From Thermoleophilaceae bacterium (lineage in GTDB: Bacteria > Actinomycetota > Thermoleophilia > Solirubrobacterales > Thermoleophilaceae), in assembly GCA_030447875.1 (NCBI GenBank), contig JAUJOA010000005.1:74667-138666 (forward strand): a DNA stretch of 64,000 nucleotides. The letters are read 5' to 3'. Shown here piece by piece: positions 8,151-19,547 of this stretch; the first letter of the stretch is position 1; every line of letters begins with the position of its first letter. The position numbers and the translations under genes were made by a program. Below the pieces are notes generated by a model. It had not been told where the DNA came from, ran no database searches, and saw nothing but the letters and a program-made list of their open reading frames with translations.

Positions 8151-9035
8151 GTGGGGCGCACGGTGTCGACCGCCAAGCGGACGTTCAAGTCGTTCTACGA
8201 CGACCAGATGACCCATCACGCCGCGGCGCTGACCTATTACAGCCTGATGTCGCTGTTTCCGGCCTTGCTGATGGGCATGTCCCTGCTCGGGCTCCTCGGC
8301 CAGTTTCCCGCCACCTATGACGCGATCCTCTCCTATCTGCGCGAGGTGGCGCCGGCCTCGACGATCGACACGATCGACGCCTCGCTTCGCAGCGCGCTGC
8401 AAAGCAAGGGCACGGCGGCGACCGCTCTGGCCGTGGGCCTCGTGACGACGCTCTACGGAACCACCGGCGCACTGGAGGCAGCCAGACGAGCGCTCAACGT
8501 CGTCTACGAGACGGACGAGGGCCGCGGGTTCGTGCGCCGCAAGGCCACGGACGTGGGATCCACGTTCCTGCTCGGGGCGCTGATCCTCGTGACGCTCATC
8601 CTGATGTTCGTCGGCGGGGGGCTCGCCGAGGACGTGTTCGGCTTTCTCGACCTCGGCTCGACGGCCGCGCTCGTCTGGAAGATCTTGCGCTGGCCGGCGG
8701 CGCTCGCCGTGGCGATGCTGGTGTTCGGCTTCGTCTACTACGTGACGCCCAACGTCACGCAGCGCAAGTTCAAGTGGATCACGCCGGGCGCCGTGGTCGG
8801 CGTGCTCATTTGGCTGCTCGCCTCGGCCGCCTTCTTCCTCTACGTATCGAACTTCGGCAGCATAAACGCGACCTACGGCGGCTTCGCGGCCGCCGTCGTC
8901 CTACTCGTATGGCTATGGCTCACGAACTCCGCGCTTCTCCTCGGTGCCGAGTTGAACGCGGAGATCGAGCGGACGAAGGAGCTGTCCGAGGGCGTTCCGA
9001 TGCCCGAGACGCTGCAGATGCCGGAGAAGGAGTAA
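8151..9035 (+). CDS. YihY/BrkB-family inner membrane protein
   Basis: Polytopic membrane protein of the YihY/virulence factor BrkB family. GTG 8151 is preferred because AGGGG lies just upstream; GTG 8109 is an in-frame alternative. Diagnostic sequence includes HHAAALTYYSLMSLFPALL near the start, then GLVTTLYGTTGALEAARRALN, YYVTPNVTQRKFKWITPGA, and FGSINATYGGFAAAVVLLVWLW. About six transmembrane helices are predicted. Function of the family is uncertain despite old RNase BN annotations. A second, more distant family member is at 32985. Confidence 0.88.
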   Translation: MGRTVSTAKRTFKSFYDDQMTHHAAALTYYSLMSLFPALLMGMSLLGLLGQFPATYDAILSYLREVAPASTIDTIDASLRSALQSKGTAATALAVGLVTTLYGTTGALEAARRALNVVYETDEGRGFVRRKATDVGSTFLLGALILVTLILMFVGGGLAEDVFGFLDLGSTAALVWKILRWPAALAVAMLVFGFVYYVTPNVTQRKFKWITPGAVVGVLIWLLASAAFFLYVSNFGSINATYGGFAAAVVLLVWLWLTNSALLLGAELNAEIERTKELSEGVPMPETLQMPEKE

Positions 9036-9048
9036 CGCTCCTTGGGCA

Positions 9049-10395
9049 TCAGAGCAGGCTGCCCTGCCCCGGATGCCCGGCGGCGAACGTGTCGCCCGCG
9101 AGCGGAGCGCTGCAGCGCCGACAGTACGCGTCGTCCTCGTCCCCCGGGGCACCGCAACTGGCGCACCGAGTAGTCGCCGACGAGCGGACGACCGAGCCCG
9201 CGCCAAGGGCGCCCGCGCGTGGCGTGCCCCACGGCTCGAGCACGAGGTGACGCCGCAGGTAGACGGCCGTCTCGCGGGCGACCGCCGCCAGCGGCAGGGC
9301 CACGAGGGCCCCGACGATCCCGTACAGCTTGCCTCCGAGGAGCAGGGCGAAGATCACGAGAAGCGGGTTGATTCGAAGCGAGTGGCCGAAGACCTGCGGG
9401 GCCACGACGTGGCCCTCCAGCTGCTGTAGGGCGAGGAACAGGAGCCCCACCCAGACGGCCGTGATCGGATCCTGGAACAGCGCAACGAGGATCGCGGGCA
9501 GAGGGCCGATGATTGGCCCCACGTACGGGATGATCTCCATGAGCCCGAAGAAGGCGCCGAAGGCCACGGCGTAGGTCCGCCCGGCGGGGAAGATCCCGAG
9601 CGCGCCGAAGACCCACAGCGCCGCGCCGGCGCTCGTTCCCATGATGAGGCTGAACGCGAGCTGGCCGCGCACGTATCCGAACACGGCCTTCTGTGCGCGC
9701 GTCGGATAGTCGTCTTCGGGAGATCCGTCCCCTGACGGCATGGCCGAGCGAACGACGGCTCCGATCCGATGGCCGTAGAGCAGCATGTAGATCGAGAGGA
9801 CCAGCACGAGGATCAGAGCGAAGGCCGCCTCCACGAAGCGCCGGAGGAGCTCGCCGGTGAATGACACGATCTCGCCGGAGCCGGCCACGAGGTTGTCTCG
9901 AAGCGTCTCGAGCGCGGTGGAGCCCGGCTGGGTTATCTCGATGTCGATCCCGCGCGCGTCGAGCCAGCCCTGAACCCCGGCAAGCGAGCGGTTGGCCGAA
10001 TCGATGAGCCCGGGCACCTGGTCCCGCAACGTCGAGACCTGGTTGGCGACCGGGTTGGCCAGCACCAGGATCACGACGGCCATCACGAGGAACGCGCCGA
10101 CGTAGACCGCCAAGACCGCCAGCCCGCGCGGAAGCCGGCCGCGCTCGAGCAGCGTCACCAGTGGATTCAGGATGAGCGCCGCGACGGCCGCGACGATGAA
10201 GATGAGGAGAACCGGACCCGCCGCGCGAGCGAGCTCGAACAACCCGAGCGCGGCGAGCGGCAGGAACACGAGCTGGATCCAGCGGGGGACGACCACCGGC
10301 TCGGCGCGCGCGGGAGGCTCGGCGGGCTCCTCCTCGAGCGGCCTGGGGTCGCGGGGTGCCTGTTCGTCGCTCACGGGCCGGGTCTCCAAGCGCAC
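9049..10395 (-). CDS. AI-2E-family permease with C-terminal zinc ribbon
   Basis: About eight transmembrane helices with the AI-2E/PerM family signatures: FGAFFGLMEIIPYVGPIIGP, QLEGHVVAPQVFGHSLRINP and LYGIVGALVALPLAAVARE. The central soluble region (residues about 115-175) is the usual extracytoplasmic segment. The unusual part is the C-terminal 60 residues: after the permease domain comes CASCGAPGDEDDAYCRRC, a two-CxxC zinc ribbon. Start is at GTG 10395; an alternative GTG lies at 10374. It converges with the YihY gene, 13 nt between stops. Transported substrate unknown. Confidence 0.87.
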   Translation of the reverse strand: MRLETRPVSDEQAPRDPRPLEEEPAEPPARAEPVVVPRWIQLVFLPLAALGLFELARAAGPVLLIFIVAAVAALILNPLVTLLERGRLPRGLAVLAVYVGAFLVMAVVILVLANPVANQVSTLRDQVPGLIDSANRSLAGVQGWLDARGIDIEITQPGSTALETLRDNLVAGSGEIVSFTGELLRRFVEAAFALILVLVLSIYMLLYGHRIGAVVRSAMPSGDGSPEDDYPTRAQKAVFGYVRGQLAFSLIMGTSAGAALWVFGALGIFPAGRTYAVAFGAFFGLMEIIPYVGPIIGPLPAILVALFQDPITAVWVGLLFLALQQLEGHVVAPQVFGHSLRINPLLVIFALLLGGKLYGIVGALVALPLAAVARETAVYLRRHLVLEPWGTPRAGALGAGSVVRSSATTRCASCGAPGDEDDAYCRRCSAPLAGDTFAAGHPGQGSLL

Positions 10396-10450
10396 GCACA
10401 GTATGAGCCGCGCGGCCCGATAACGCAGGCGCGGCCGACGGAACGACGTA

Positions 10451-10971
10451 TCAGCGCCGCGCCGCGGCCCGCAGGGCCCGCTGCAGGAGGCCGCCGATCC
10501 CGTCCGTCGGCAGGTCGACGACGTACTGGCTCGTGCCTTCCTCGCCCGAGCCGCCGTCGCCCATGGCGCCGGCGCGCTCGAGCCGGTCTGCCATCTCTCG
10601 ATTGTCCGTCGCCACGACGGCCGTATAGCGCCGTATGCCCTCGCGTCTCGCCCGTTCGGTGAGCCTGGTCAAGAGCTCCGTGCCGATGCCGCGACCCTGC
10701 CAGTCGTCCGCCACGGCCACCGCCACCTCCGCCGTCTCCGGCTCTCCCGGCTTGCGGAAGAACCGCGCGATTCCGAGCCCGCGGTCGGAGCCTGGCTCGA
10801 CCGCCACGAGCGCCTCGTGGCGGCGGTGATCCACGTCGTCGGACAGGTAGGAGAGGTCCTCCTCGCTCCACGATGCCACGGGGCGCAGCCGCGGTCGTCG
10901 GCCGCAAGCGGCCGGATGCCCACCGCGGCACCGTCTCGCAGCTTGATGTGCTCGGTCTCCCAGGAAACCAT
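10451..10971 (-). pseudogene. GNAT acetyltransferase with disrupted N-terminus
   Basis: The C-terminal two thirds, readable from GTG 10879, is a GNAT domain with DDWQGRGIGTELLTRLTERA, the acetyl-CoA loop motif. Upstream, in a different frame from ATG 10971, lies the expected N-terminus (HIKLRDGAAVGIRPLAADDR). The two halves meet near 10885, where the second frame reads RLRPVASWSEEDLSYL. Relatives normally have about 20 more residues between these motifs, so the join combines a frameshift with a short deletion. The remaining part could still be translated from GTG 10879. Confidence 0.65.
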
Positions 10972-10984
10972 GGACGGCGTCCGC

Positions 10985-12172
10985 TCACTCGTAGAGATCG
11001 TTCAGGCGCAGCGGGTCGAGCAGAGGGATCCCCGGGGATCGTGGATGTTTGTCGCGGTCTCGTCCGTGGCGCCTGTCTCGGCCGTGGCGCCTGACGCGAC
11101 CCTTCGGGCCGCATAGCGAGTGACCCTTCTTGCGCTGCTCGAGGTAGCCGTACGCGCGCTTGGCCGCGGCGAGCCGGCCCTTCCTTCCGGTCAGCGCACC
11201 CGAGTAGGCGAAGCCGCGGATGGCAAACCCGTACCCGGGCGTCTTCGGCTCGCCGTTCGTGTTGCGCTCGCGGCAGGTGCGCGTGCTCCCGCGCCAGTCG
11301 ATCCACCCGTCCCTGTCGATTCGCTTCGCCATCCAGCCGAGCCCCCGGTCGACCATCCGGCGGACCCGCCGCGTCAGCTGGCGGCCGGGGAAGTAAACCG
11401 ACCAGCGCTCCGCATAGACGATGCCCGCCATCTGGTAGCGCACGTCGTAGCCGCCCAACTCAGGGTTGACGCCGTTCGATCGCTGACGGCTCAGGCCGAG
11501 CCTGATCGCCTTGTTTCCACGGCGGGTGAACTTCGCGCGCCCGGTGACCAGGCCGGTAAGGCCGAGCGAGGTCCCGACCGTGAACCCGCTGTGGGTGTAG
11601 AACGAGTTGCGCTGCTTGAACAGGGACCAGGCGGAGCGTGCGGTCATCCGGCGGGCGGCCCGCCGCAACGGCCGCTTGTACTTCTTCAACTTCCGCTCGT
11701 GGTTGCGCCCGTAGCGCGTCTGGTCGAGAAGCAGAATCGAGTGCGCCACGGCCTCGAGGAAGAAGGCGTACTCCTCCGTCTGAATGGCGCCGAAGCTGCC
11801 GTCGGGTCGCTGGCGCGCAAAGGCGTAGTCGAAGGCTCGCAGTCCACGCTTGACCAGACGCGGGCTCCCCCGGACGAGCCCGGCGCGCACATAGAGGTCA
11901 CCGGCTTGCTGGTGGGCGAGGAAGAACGGTGCGCCCTCTTTGCGATTCAGCCCGAGCTGGCCGCGCCTTCCCATCGGGGGAAGCTTGCGGTAATCGCTCC
12001 TCGCGATGACCGGAGTTCGCTCGAGACGGAGGTCCAGTCGCGCCTTGCGCGCCGGCTTTCGCTTGTCCTTCCCGGGGCGAGCCTTGCCGCCCCTCTCTCC
12101 CTGCTCCGGCAACGGAAGAAGATCGAGCGGTCCGGCAGCGCTGACCGAGGGGAAGGCGAGGCCGAGGACCAC
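10985..12172 (-). CDS. Secreted toroid-like protein, paralogue 1 (unknown family, possible glycan-active)
   Basis: A 395-residue exported protein, closely related to the one at 45966-47165. Shared blocks include ERTPVI, FFLAHQQAGDLYVRAG, FDYAFARQRPDGSFGAIQTE, YTHSGFTVGTSLGLTG, GVNPELGGYDVRYQMAG, WIDWRGSTRTC and the terminal DLYE. The regularly spaced helical segments and conserved His/Asp/Tyr/Trp residues resemble alpha/alpha-toroid glycoside hydrolases and lyases, but I recognise no named family. The first usable start is GTG 12172; the hydrophobic signal region (LALLVVLGLAFPSVSA) extends just upstream with no standard start, so the 5' end may be wrong. Near the C-terminus this copy has a basic HGRDRRHGRDRDKH insertion. 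Confidence 0.75.
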   Translation of the reverse strand: MVLGLAFPSVSAAGPLDLLPLPEQGERGGKARPGKDKRKPARKARLDLRLERTPVIARSDYRKLPPMGRRGQLGLNRKEGAPFFLAHQQAGDLYVRAGLVRGSPRLVKRGLRAFDYAFARQRPDGSFGAIQTEEYAFFLEAVAHSILLLDQTRYGRNHERKLKKYKRPLRRAARRMTARSAWSLFKQRNSFYTHSGFTVGTSLGLTGLVTGRAKFTRRGNKAIRLGLSRQRSNGVNPELGGYDVRYQMAGIVYAERWSVYFPGRQLTRRVRRMVDRGLGWMAKRIDRDGWIDWRGSTRTCRERNTNGEPKTPGYGFAIRGFAYSGALTGRKGRLAAAKRAYGYLEQRKKGHSLCGPKGRVRRHGRDRRHGRDRDKHPRSPGIPLLDPLRLNDLYE

Positions 12173-12346
12173 CAGTAGGGCAAGACCCGCTCCGCTCCGT
12201 AGCGCCGCAGCGGGCGCTCTCCGGTGGCCAGCAAGCCCGGACCTTCCTCCTCTCGCGCCTATCCCCTCACCCCGCGCCCACTCTTACCGATCCGCCGGCG
12301 AGCTGCAACCCGGCCGCGGCTGGAGCGCAGCCGTTCGCGCCGCGGG

Positions 12347-12460
12347 TCAAGCGTGGGCGGCTTCGACCAAGGTCGGCGGAGCCAGTCGCTTGACGGCCGC
12401 CTTCACATCCGCATCGTTCGCGGCGTGGCCGCAGAAGAGGATGTGCGCGGCGCGCACCAC
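12347..12460 (-). other. Possible small ORF, 37 residues
   Basis: Between the toroid-like gene and the cold-shock gene (12173-12511) I see only this candidate. From GTG 12460 it reads VVRAAHILFCGHAANDADVK and ends KRLAPPTLVEAAHA before the stop. The residue mix is protein-like, but there is no clear ribosome binding site and no family. It may be chance or the remnant of a longer gene. Confidence 0.2.
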
Positions 12461-12511
12461 GAAGCTTGCCCGGCGCAGCGCTCAGCGCCGGGCCGGCGTG
12501 GGGAGACGCGA

Positions 12512-12541
12512 GCGAAGGGCCTCCGGCCGGAGGCCCTTCGC
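12512..12541 (-). terminator. Perfect 13-bp stem-loop after the cold-shock gene
   Basis: The sequence gcgaagggcctcc, a 4-nt loop ggcc, then ggaggcccttcgc forms a perfect 13-bp hairpin. It lies 14 nt past the stop of the minus-strand cold-shock gene. There is no T-tract, so it is either a terminator of the GC-rich actinobacterial kind or an RNA-stabilising hairpin. Confidence 0.65.
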
Positions 12542-12555
12542 CGCGCTGCTACTTG

Positions 12556-12759
12556 CTAGACCGGCTGGACGTTTACCGCCCTCGGGCCCTTGTCTCCGGC
12601 CTCCGAGTCGTAGGAGACCTTCGCGCCCTCGTCGAGCGACTTGAAGCCCTCTCCGACGATGGCTGAGTGATGGACGAACAGATCGGCGTTGCCTTCATCG
12701 GGGGTGATGAAGCCAAAGCCCTTGTCGTCACTGAAGAACTTGACAGTTCCGGTGGCCAT
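12556..12759 (-). CDS. cspA: Cold-shock protein (CspA family)
   Basis: A 67-residue single cold-shock domain starting [20 protein letters not shown], with the RNP1 motif KGFGFI and RNP2-like DLFVHHSAI. It binds single-stranded nucleic acid and acts as an RNA chaperone, by family. ATG 12759 has the ribosome binding site GGAGG 5 nt upstream. The upstream in-frame extension to 12828 is untranslated leader. A strong hairpin lies immediately downstream. Confidence 0.95.
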   Translation of the reverse strand: MATGTVKFFSDDKGFGFITPDEGNADLFVHHSAIVGEGFKSLDEGAKVSYDSEAGDKGPRAVNVQPV

Positions 12760-12897
12760 GTTTCCTCCACGGCTCATGTGCTGCACGAACGCGGAGGATG
12801 CTGGTACGCAACAACAGCGCGGCTGCACGGCTTTCGTCGAGTGCGAACCACTCGACCTTCGCCAGGGACCGTAGCAGCCCGCGCGCGTTTCTGGTTG

Positions 12898-13299
12898 CTA
12901 GCTCGAGCCGTTGCGGTGGCTCGGAGTCTGCCCTTCGATCTTCTCCCTGATCCGCTGGAACGTGACTGAATCGAGCCCGAGGGCGACCGCCACGCGCTCC
13001 AGCCGAAAGCCCTTGTCGGCCGCTCGGCGCAGGATCGCCTCGGCGTGCTCCGAGCGACGGTGCGCGGACGCGTGGTCGACGCTCGCGCTCGGGCCGCCCA
13101 ACTTGGCCATCTGCGTCGTCTCCCCTAGGTGCTCAGTGATGAGGGCGCTCCCCGCGGCCTTGGTCCCCTTCCCAGAAATGGCTGACGACCTCGCCGCGGC
13201 CGCCTTCGTCCACTCCTCAATCAGGGGCTCGAGCGGAACCCTAGCCGGTCGGCGGACGCTCCGCGTGGAGAACCCGCTCCTCCGCCAGCGCGCACGCAC
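12898..13299 (-). CDS. Hypothetical protein with possible HTH-like C-terminus
   Basis: Unrecognised protein of up to 133 residues. The region from LEPLIEEWTKAA to the end looks protein-like. The stretch AEAILRRAADKGFRLERVAV followed by ALGLDSVTFQRIREKI resembles a helix-turn-helix, though weakly. The start is uncertain because the earliest one overlaps the preceding small gene by 59 nt. It is downstream of the 60-residue coiled-coil gene and may be co-transcribed with it. Confidence 0.5.
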   Translation of the reverse strand: MRARWRRSGFSTRSVRRPARVPLEPLIEEWTKAAAARSSAISGKGTKAAGSALITEHLGETTQMAKLGGPSASVDHASAHRRSEHAEAILRRAADKGFRLERVAVALGLDSVTFQRIREKIEGQTPSHRNGSS

Positions 13300-13423
13300 G
13301 CTCGAGCTCCCTCAGGCGAACAAGGCTGGTAGGCCGCGGGCCATGGACCCTGGCCTTGTAGAGGTCTCGGCGCTGGCGCTGGTACCGCGCCTCGGCTCGA
13401 AGCTCCTCTACGCGCGACGACAT
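13241..13423 (-). CDS. Small charged helical protein
   Basis: From ATG 13423 the protein starts MSSRVEELRAEARYQRQRRD and continues LYKARVHGPRPTSLVRL, then a second helix RELERACALAEERVLHAE. The pattern of two amphipathic charged helices separated by GPRPTS suggests a short coiled-coil hairpin. It is 60 residues long. No family name can be given. It lies directly downstream of the DEAD-box helicase gene. Confidence 0.55.
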   Translation of the reverse strand: MSSRVEELRAEARYQRQRRDLYKARVHGPRPTSLVRLRELERACALAEERVLHAERPPTG

Positions 13424-13463
13424 GGCGCGGGCCTTCCGGAGCGAGTGGACGCGGACGCGAACA

Positions 13464-14585
<1,122 letters not shown>

Positions 14586-14714
14586 ATGTGTGAACTCCTT
14601 GTGAGCTGCGGGGAGATCCGGCGACCCCGGTAGCGCTCACGAGCGCACAGAGAGACGGAACCTCTCGGGCGCCACGGTGGCCACCCGACTCGCTCACCGT
14701 AGCATCAGCCGCCA

Positions 14715-16550
<1,836 letters not shown>

Positions 16551-16577
16551 GCGGGCGCGCAGCAGCGCATCCGCGAG

Positions 16578-17597
16578 TCACCCGGTGCTGCAACTGAGTG
16601 AGCCCGAATCCCCTCGCCGGCCGGACTTGCGAACGAAGGTGTATCTCGCGGAGCCGCTCTCGAGGCGGAGGCGCAGGGCGCCGAAGTGGCGATCGTCCGA
16701 GGCCTTGAGTCGCCGGTGGCTCTCATCGACCGAGTAGCGCTCCCTGCCGCCGGTGCCGACCACGAACTGGACCACGCCATGACGGCGCCGAAAGCGCTGG
16801 TAGTTGTGATCGTGGCCGCTCAGCGCGGCGACCGCGTGACCTGACAGCGTCGACCAGAGCGCGCCGAGCGAGGGATCGCTTCCATGCTCGCCGGCGTTGT
16901 AGCGCGGCCTGTGGAAGAAGGCGATCGTACAGTCGCCGGGGTGGCGCGCCAGATCGCCCCGCAGCCAGGCGAGTTGGGCCGAGCCGCTGCCGATCGGCTC
17001 CTGCGTGTTCAGGCTGACGATGTGCCAGCCGCCGAGGTCGAACGAATAGAAGTGGCCGCCGTTGCGCGGTGCCTGGGGCCCCCAGTAGGGGTCGTAGCCC
17101 AGGGGGTGATTCGGCCAGTCGTGATTCCCGGGCGTAGGGCTCGTCTTCGCCTTGAAGCGTCCGAATGAGCTTTGGTAGTTCGTGGCGAACTCGAACGCGG
17201 TGCCGGTCTCGTACACGTCGCCCAGATACAGCAGCCGCCGGAAGTCCCCCTCCGCCTGGATGCGCGCGGCGGTGTCATCGTCCGCGGAGCCTGGAACGGC
17301 TCCGTCGCCGACGGCCCAGATCGTCGTCGCCTGCGCTGAGGAGGCGGGACCGAGCGCCAGGACCAATGCGACCGCGAGCGCGACGACAGTCAGCGGTGAG
17401 GTCCATCCGGCGCTTGGTCGCCGGACGGGCGCCCCTGCGCCCAACCGCGTCGATCCAGCGCCATCCACCGGCCGCCCTCTCGTCGATGCCCGAGCCAAGC
17501 GGCTTCCACGTCGACGCGCTTCATCGCCAGGCGAAGGCGCTGGGCCTCGCCACCGTTGCGCTTCGTACTGGAGCCCGAGCGCCCGATGTACCCGCAC
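16578..17597 (-). CDS. Secreted metallophosphoesterase (purple acid phosphatase-like)
   Basis: Exported calcineurin-like phosphatase. After a signal peptide (LTVVALAVALVLALGPASSAQA) the metal-binding motifs appear in order: AVGDGAVPG, LYLGDVYETG, GNHDWPNH, FFHRPRY and GHDHNYQRF. These fit the purple acid phosphatase branch (GDxxY, GNHD, GHxHxY). The ORF extends 70 residues upstream of the signal sequence with no ATG next to it, so the true start may be one of several GTG or TTG codons between 17380 and 17460. Confidence 0.83.
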   Translation of the reverse strand: MRVHRALGLQYEAQRWRGPAPSPGDEARRRGSRLARASTRGRPVDGAGSTRLGAGAPVRRPSAGWTSPLTVVALAVALVLALGPASSAQATTIWAVGDGAVPGSADDDTAARIQAEGDFRRLLYLGDVYETGTAFEFATNYQSSFGRFKAKTSPTPGNHDWPNHPLGYDPYWGPQAPRNGGHFYSFDLGGWHIVSLNTQEPIGSGSAQLAWLRGDLARHPGDCTIAFFHRPRYNAGEHGSDPSLGALWSTLSGHAVAALSGHDHNYQRFRRRHGVVQFVVGTGGRERYSVDESHRRLKASDDRHFGALRLRLESGSARYTFVRKSGRRGDSGSLSCSTG

Positions 17598-17632
17598 CCG
17601 CTACAGCGTAGTCGCGAACGACGGAGCCGGCG

Positions 17633-18166
17633 CTACTTCGAGCCGACCAGGTCGATCACGAAGACGAGCGTCTCATTCGGGCCGATGGCCGGCGGGGAGC
17701 CCTGGGCCCCGTAGGCGAGGTCCGGGGGAATCGTGAGCCGGCGGCGGCCGCCGACCTTCATCCCCTCGAGCCCTTGGTCCCAGCCGGGGATCACCATGCC
17801 CTCGCCAAGCCTGAAGGCGAACGGCTCTCCACGCTCCCAGGAGGAGTCAAACTCCTCCCCCGTCGCGTAGGAGACGCCGACGTACTGCACCTCGAGCTCG
17901 TCACCCGCCTCGGCGGCCGCGCCGTCCCCTTCCACGATGTCCTCTGTCTCGAGCGAGCTCGGAGGCGGCGCCTCGGGGACCTCGATCGAGGGCTTGCTGT
18001 CCAGGTCGGTCGAAACGTCGCTCGGCGCGGGCGTCGTGGCCGCCTCGCCGGCGGGCGCCGGCTCGGCTCCCGTCGTGCCGTCCTCGCTGGCCGCGTCGTC
18101 GCCGCCGCAGGCGGCGAACGCAAGCGAGAGCACGAGCAGCGGGAGAGCGAGCGCCTTCTTCACCAC
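17633..18166 (-). CDS. FKBP-type peptidyl-prolyl isomerase lipoprotein
   Basis: GTG at 18166 overlaps the preceding stop (TAGTG), and gives a lipoprotein signal KKALALPLLVLSLAFAACGG. A linker of acidic and Pro residues precedes the FKBP domain: GDELEVQYVGVSYATGEEFD, WERGEPFAFRLGEGMVIPGW, LEGMKVGGRRRLTIPPDLAYG and ETLVFVIDLV. It accelerates prolyl isomerisation in exported proteins at the outer face of the membrane. Third gene of a likely operon with the SDR and the nitroreductase-like gene. Confidence 0.92.
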   Translation of the reverse strand: MVKKALALPLLVLSLAFAACGGDDAASEDGTTGAEPAPAGEAATTPAPSDVSTDLDSKPSIEVPEAPPPSSLETEDIVEGDGAAAEAGDELEVQYVGVSYATGEEFDSSWERGEPFAFRLGEGMVIPGWDQGLEGMKVGGRRRLTIPPDLAYGAQGSPPAIGPNETLVFVIDLVGSK

Positions 18167-18615
18167 TACGTCCGTGGCTCGAGCACGACGAGCGGGATCT
18201 CCCGCTCGGTCCGCTGCTGATAGCCCCTGTAGCCGGCGTAGGTCTGGATCGCCTTCGGCCACAGGCGCGCGCGCTCCTCGGGTTCAGCCACTCGAGCCCG
18301 GACCTGGCGGCGTTCAGAGCCCACCTGGATCGTGGTGTCCGGGTTCGCGCGCAGATTGTGAAACCAGGCGGGGTTCCTCGGATGGCCGCCCTTCGAGGCC
18401 ACGAGGACGACGCTGTCGCCGTCGCGCACGTAGACGAGCGGCGTCGTCCGCCTCGCGCCGCTCCTCGCCCCCACGTGCTCGAGCAGGAGCATGGGCGGCG
18501 CGCCCGGAAAGCGGTGGCCCACGAAGCCGCCCGTGGCGCGATAGACCACGGTGTGGCCCTTCATGAGCCGGTTGAGGACGGGCCAAAGCCTGTCGGTGGC
18601 GCGCATGTAGTCCAT
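18166..18615 (-). CDS. F420/deazaflavin-type nitroreductase family protein
   Basis: About 149 residues with the Ddn-family signature: LNRLMKGHTVVYRATGGFVG, LLLEHVGARSGARRTTPLVY, LVASKGGHPRNPAWFHNLRA and NPDTTIQVG. These proteins bind F420 or haem/flavin and act in redox detoxification. ATG 18615 (MDYMRATDR) begins 7 nt after the SDR stop, and the stop overlaps the FKBP start. Confidence 0.9.
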   Translation of the reverse strand: MDYMRATDRLWPVLNRLMKGHTVVYRATGGFVGHRFPGAPPMLLLEHVGARSGARRTTPLVYVRDGDSVVLVASKGGHPRNPAWFHNLRANPDTTIQVGSERRQVRARVAEPEERARLWPKAIQTYAGYRGYQQRTEREIPLVVLEPRT

Positions 18616-18622
18616 GGGCCGC

Positions 18623-19450
18623 TCAGGCGCCCGGCTCGCCGCGGCGGATCTCACGCGACATCACCCTCCGCGCGACCGGCAGCGCCAGCCGCGCGGGGGC
18701 GATCCGGTTGGGTCCGAAGAACGCGCGCACGGCGCGCCCGCCGGGAATCACCGTTCGCCTGCCGCTGTCGGCTGCCCGCAGCGCCTCCTGCGCGACCTGC
18801 TCGGGACCGCAGCGCACGAGCTTCGGCATGCGGGCCATGAAGAGCGGCTCGGAGACCTCCTGGAACTCCGTCTCTACCGGCCCCGGACAGACCGCCGTCG
18901 CCGTCACGCCGGTCCCCTTGAGCTCTTCATGCAGCGCCTCGGTGTGGTAGAGGACGAATGACTTGCTCGCCGAGTACGTCCCGTTGCCTGGAAGCGGCTG
19001 GAACCCGGCGGTGGAGGCGAGGTTGAGCACGGCACCGCGTCCGCGCTCCACCATCCCGGGCACGTAGCGACCGTCGAGGTCGACCACCGCCTCCACCAGC
19101 AGGCGCACCTGCTGGAGCTCGCGCTCGCGTTCACTTCGTGCGAACGCGCGGTAGATGCCGAAGCCGGCGTTGTTGACGAGTACCTCGACGGTCAGTCCGC
19201 GCCGCTCGAGCTCGGCTGCGAGACGATCGCGCTCCGCGGCGTCCGACAGGTCCGCGGGCAGCACATCGGTGCGCACGCCGTGGCGGTCGGCGAGCTCCGA
19301 CGCTAGCTGCTCCAGGCGCTCGGCGCGCCTTGCGACAAGCGTGACCGCGTGGCCCCTGGCGGCCAGGCCGCGCGCGAGCTCCCGGCCAATGCCGGCGGAA
19401 GCGCCCGTGACGAGCGCCGTCGAGTTCGGTGCCGGGAGCGGAAGAGCCAC
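18623..19450 (-). CDS. Short-chain dehydrogenase/reductase
   Basis: Classical SDR of 275 residues: cofactor motif TGASAGIGRELA near residue 15, NNAGFGIY, catalytic Ser in LNLASTAGF and the Y-x3-K pair in TYSASKSFV, followed by CPGPVETEF. The Arg residues after the first strand (VARRAERLEQ) suggest NADPH preference. Substrate unknown. First gene of the SDR, nitroreductase, FKBP unit. Confidence 0.93.
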   Translation of the reverse strand: MALPLPAPNSTALVTGASAGIGRELARGLAARGHAVTLVARRAERLEQLASELADRHGVRTDVLPADLSDAAERDRLAAELERRGLTVEVLVNNAGFGIYRAFARSERERELQQVRLLVEAVVDLDGRYVPGMVERGRGAVLNLASTAGFQPLPGNGTYSASKSFVLYHTEALHEELKGTGVTATAVCPGPVETEFQEVSEPLFMARMPKLVRCGPEQVAQEALRAADSGRRTVIPGGRAVRAFFGPNRIAPARLALPVARRVMSREIRRGEPGA

Positions 19451-19547
19451 AGCGCCGCAGCCTACTCGGCCTCCCTACCGGGTACCGCGGACCGGCAGTA
19501 TCCCGTTCGACGATCCTTGCCCGAAGTCACTACACCGTCTCGCCCTC

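Noticed and set aside
12224-12559. Plus-strand open frame of 111 codons before the cold-shock gene
   Set aside because: Arg/Pro/Ser-rich composition and no start signal; typical of non-coding GC-rich sequence, and it runs through the cold-shock terminator hairpin.
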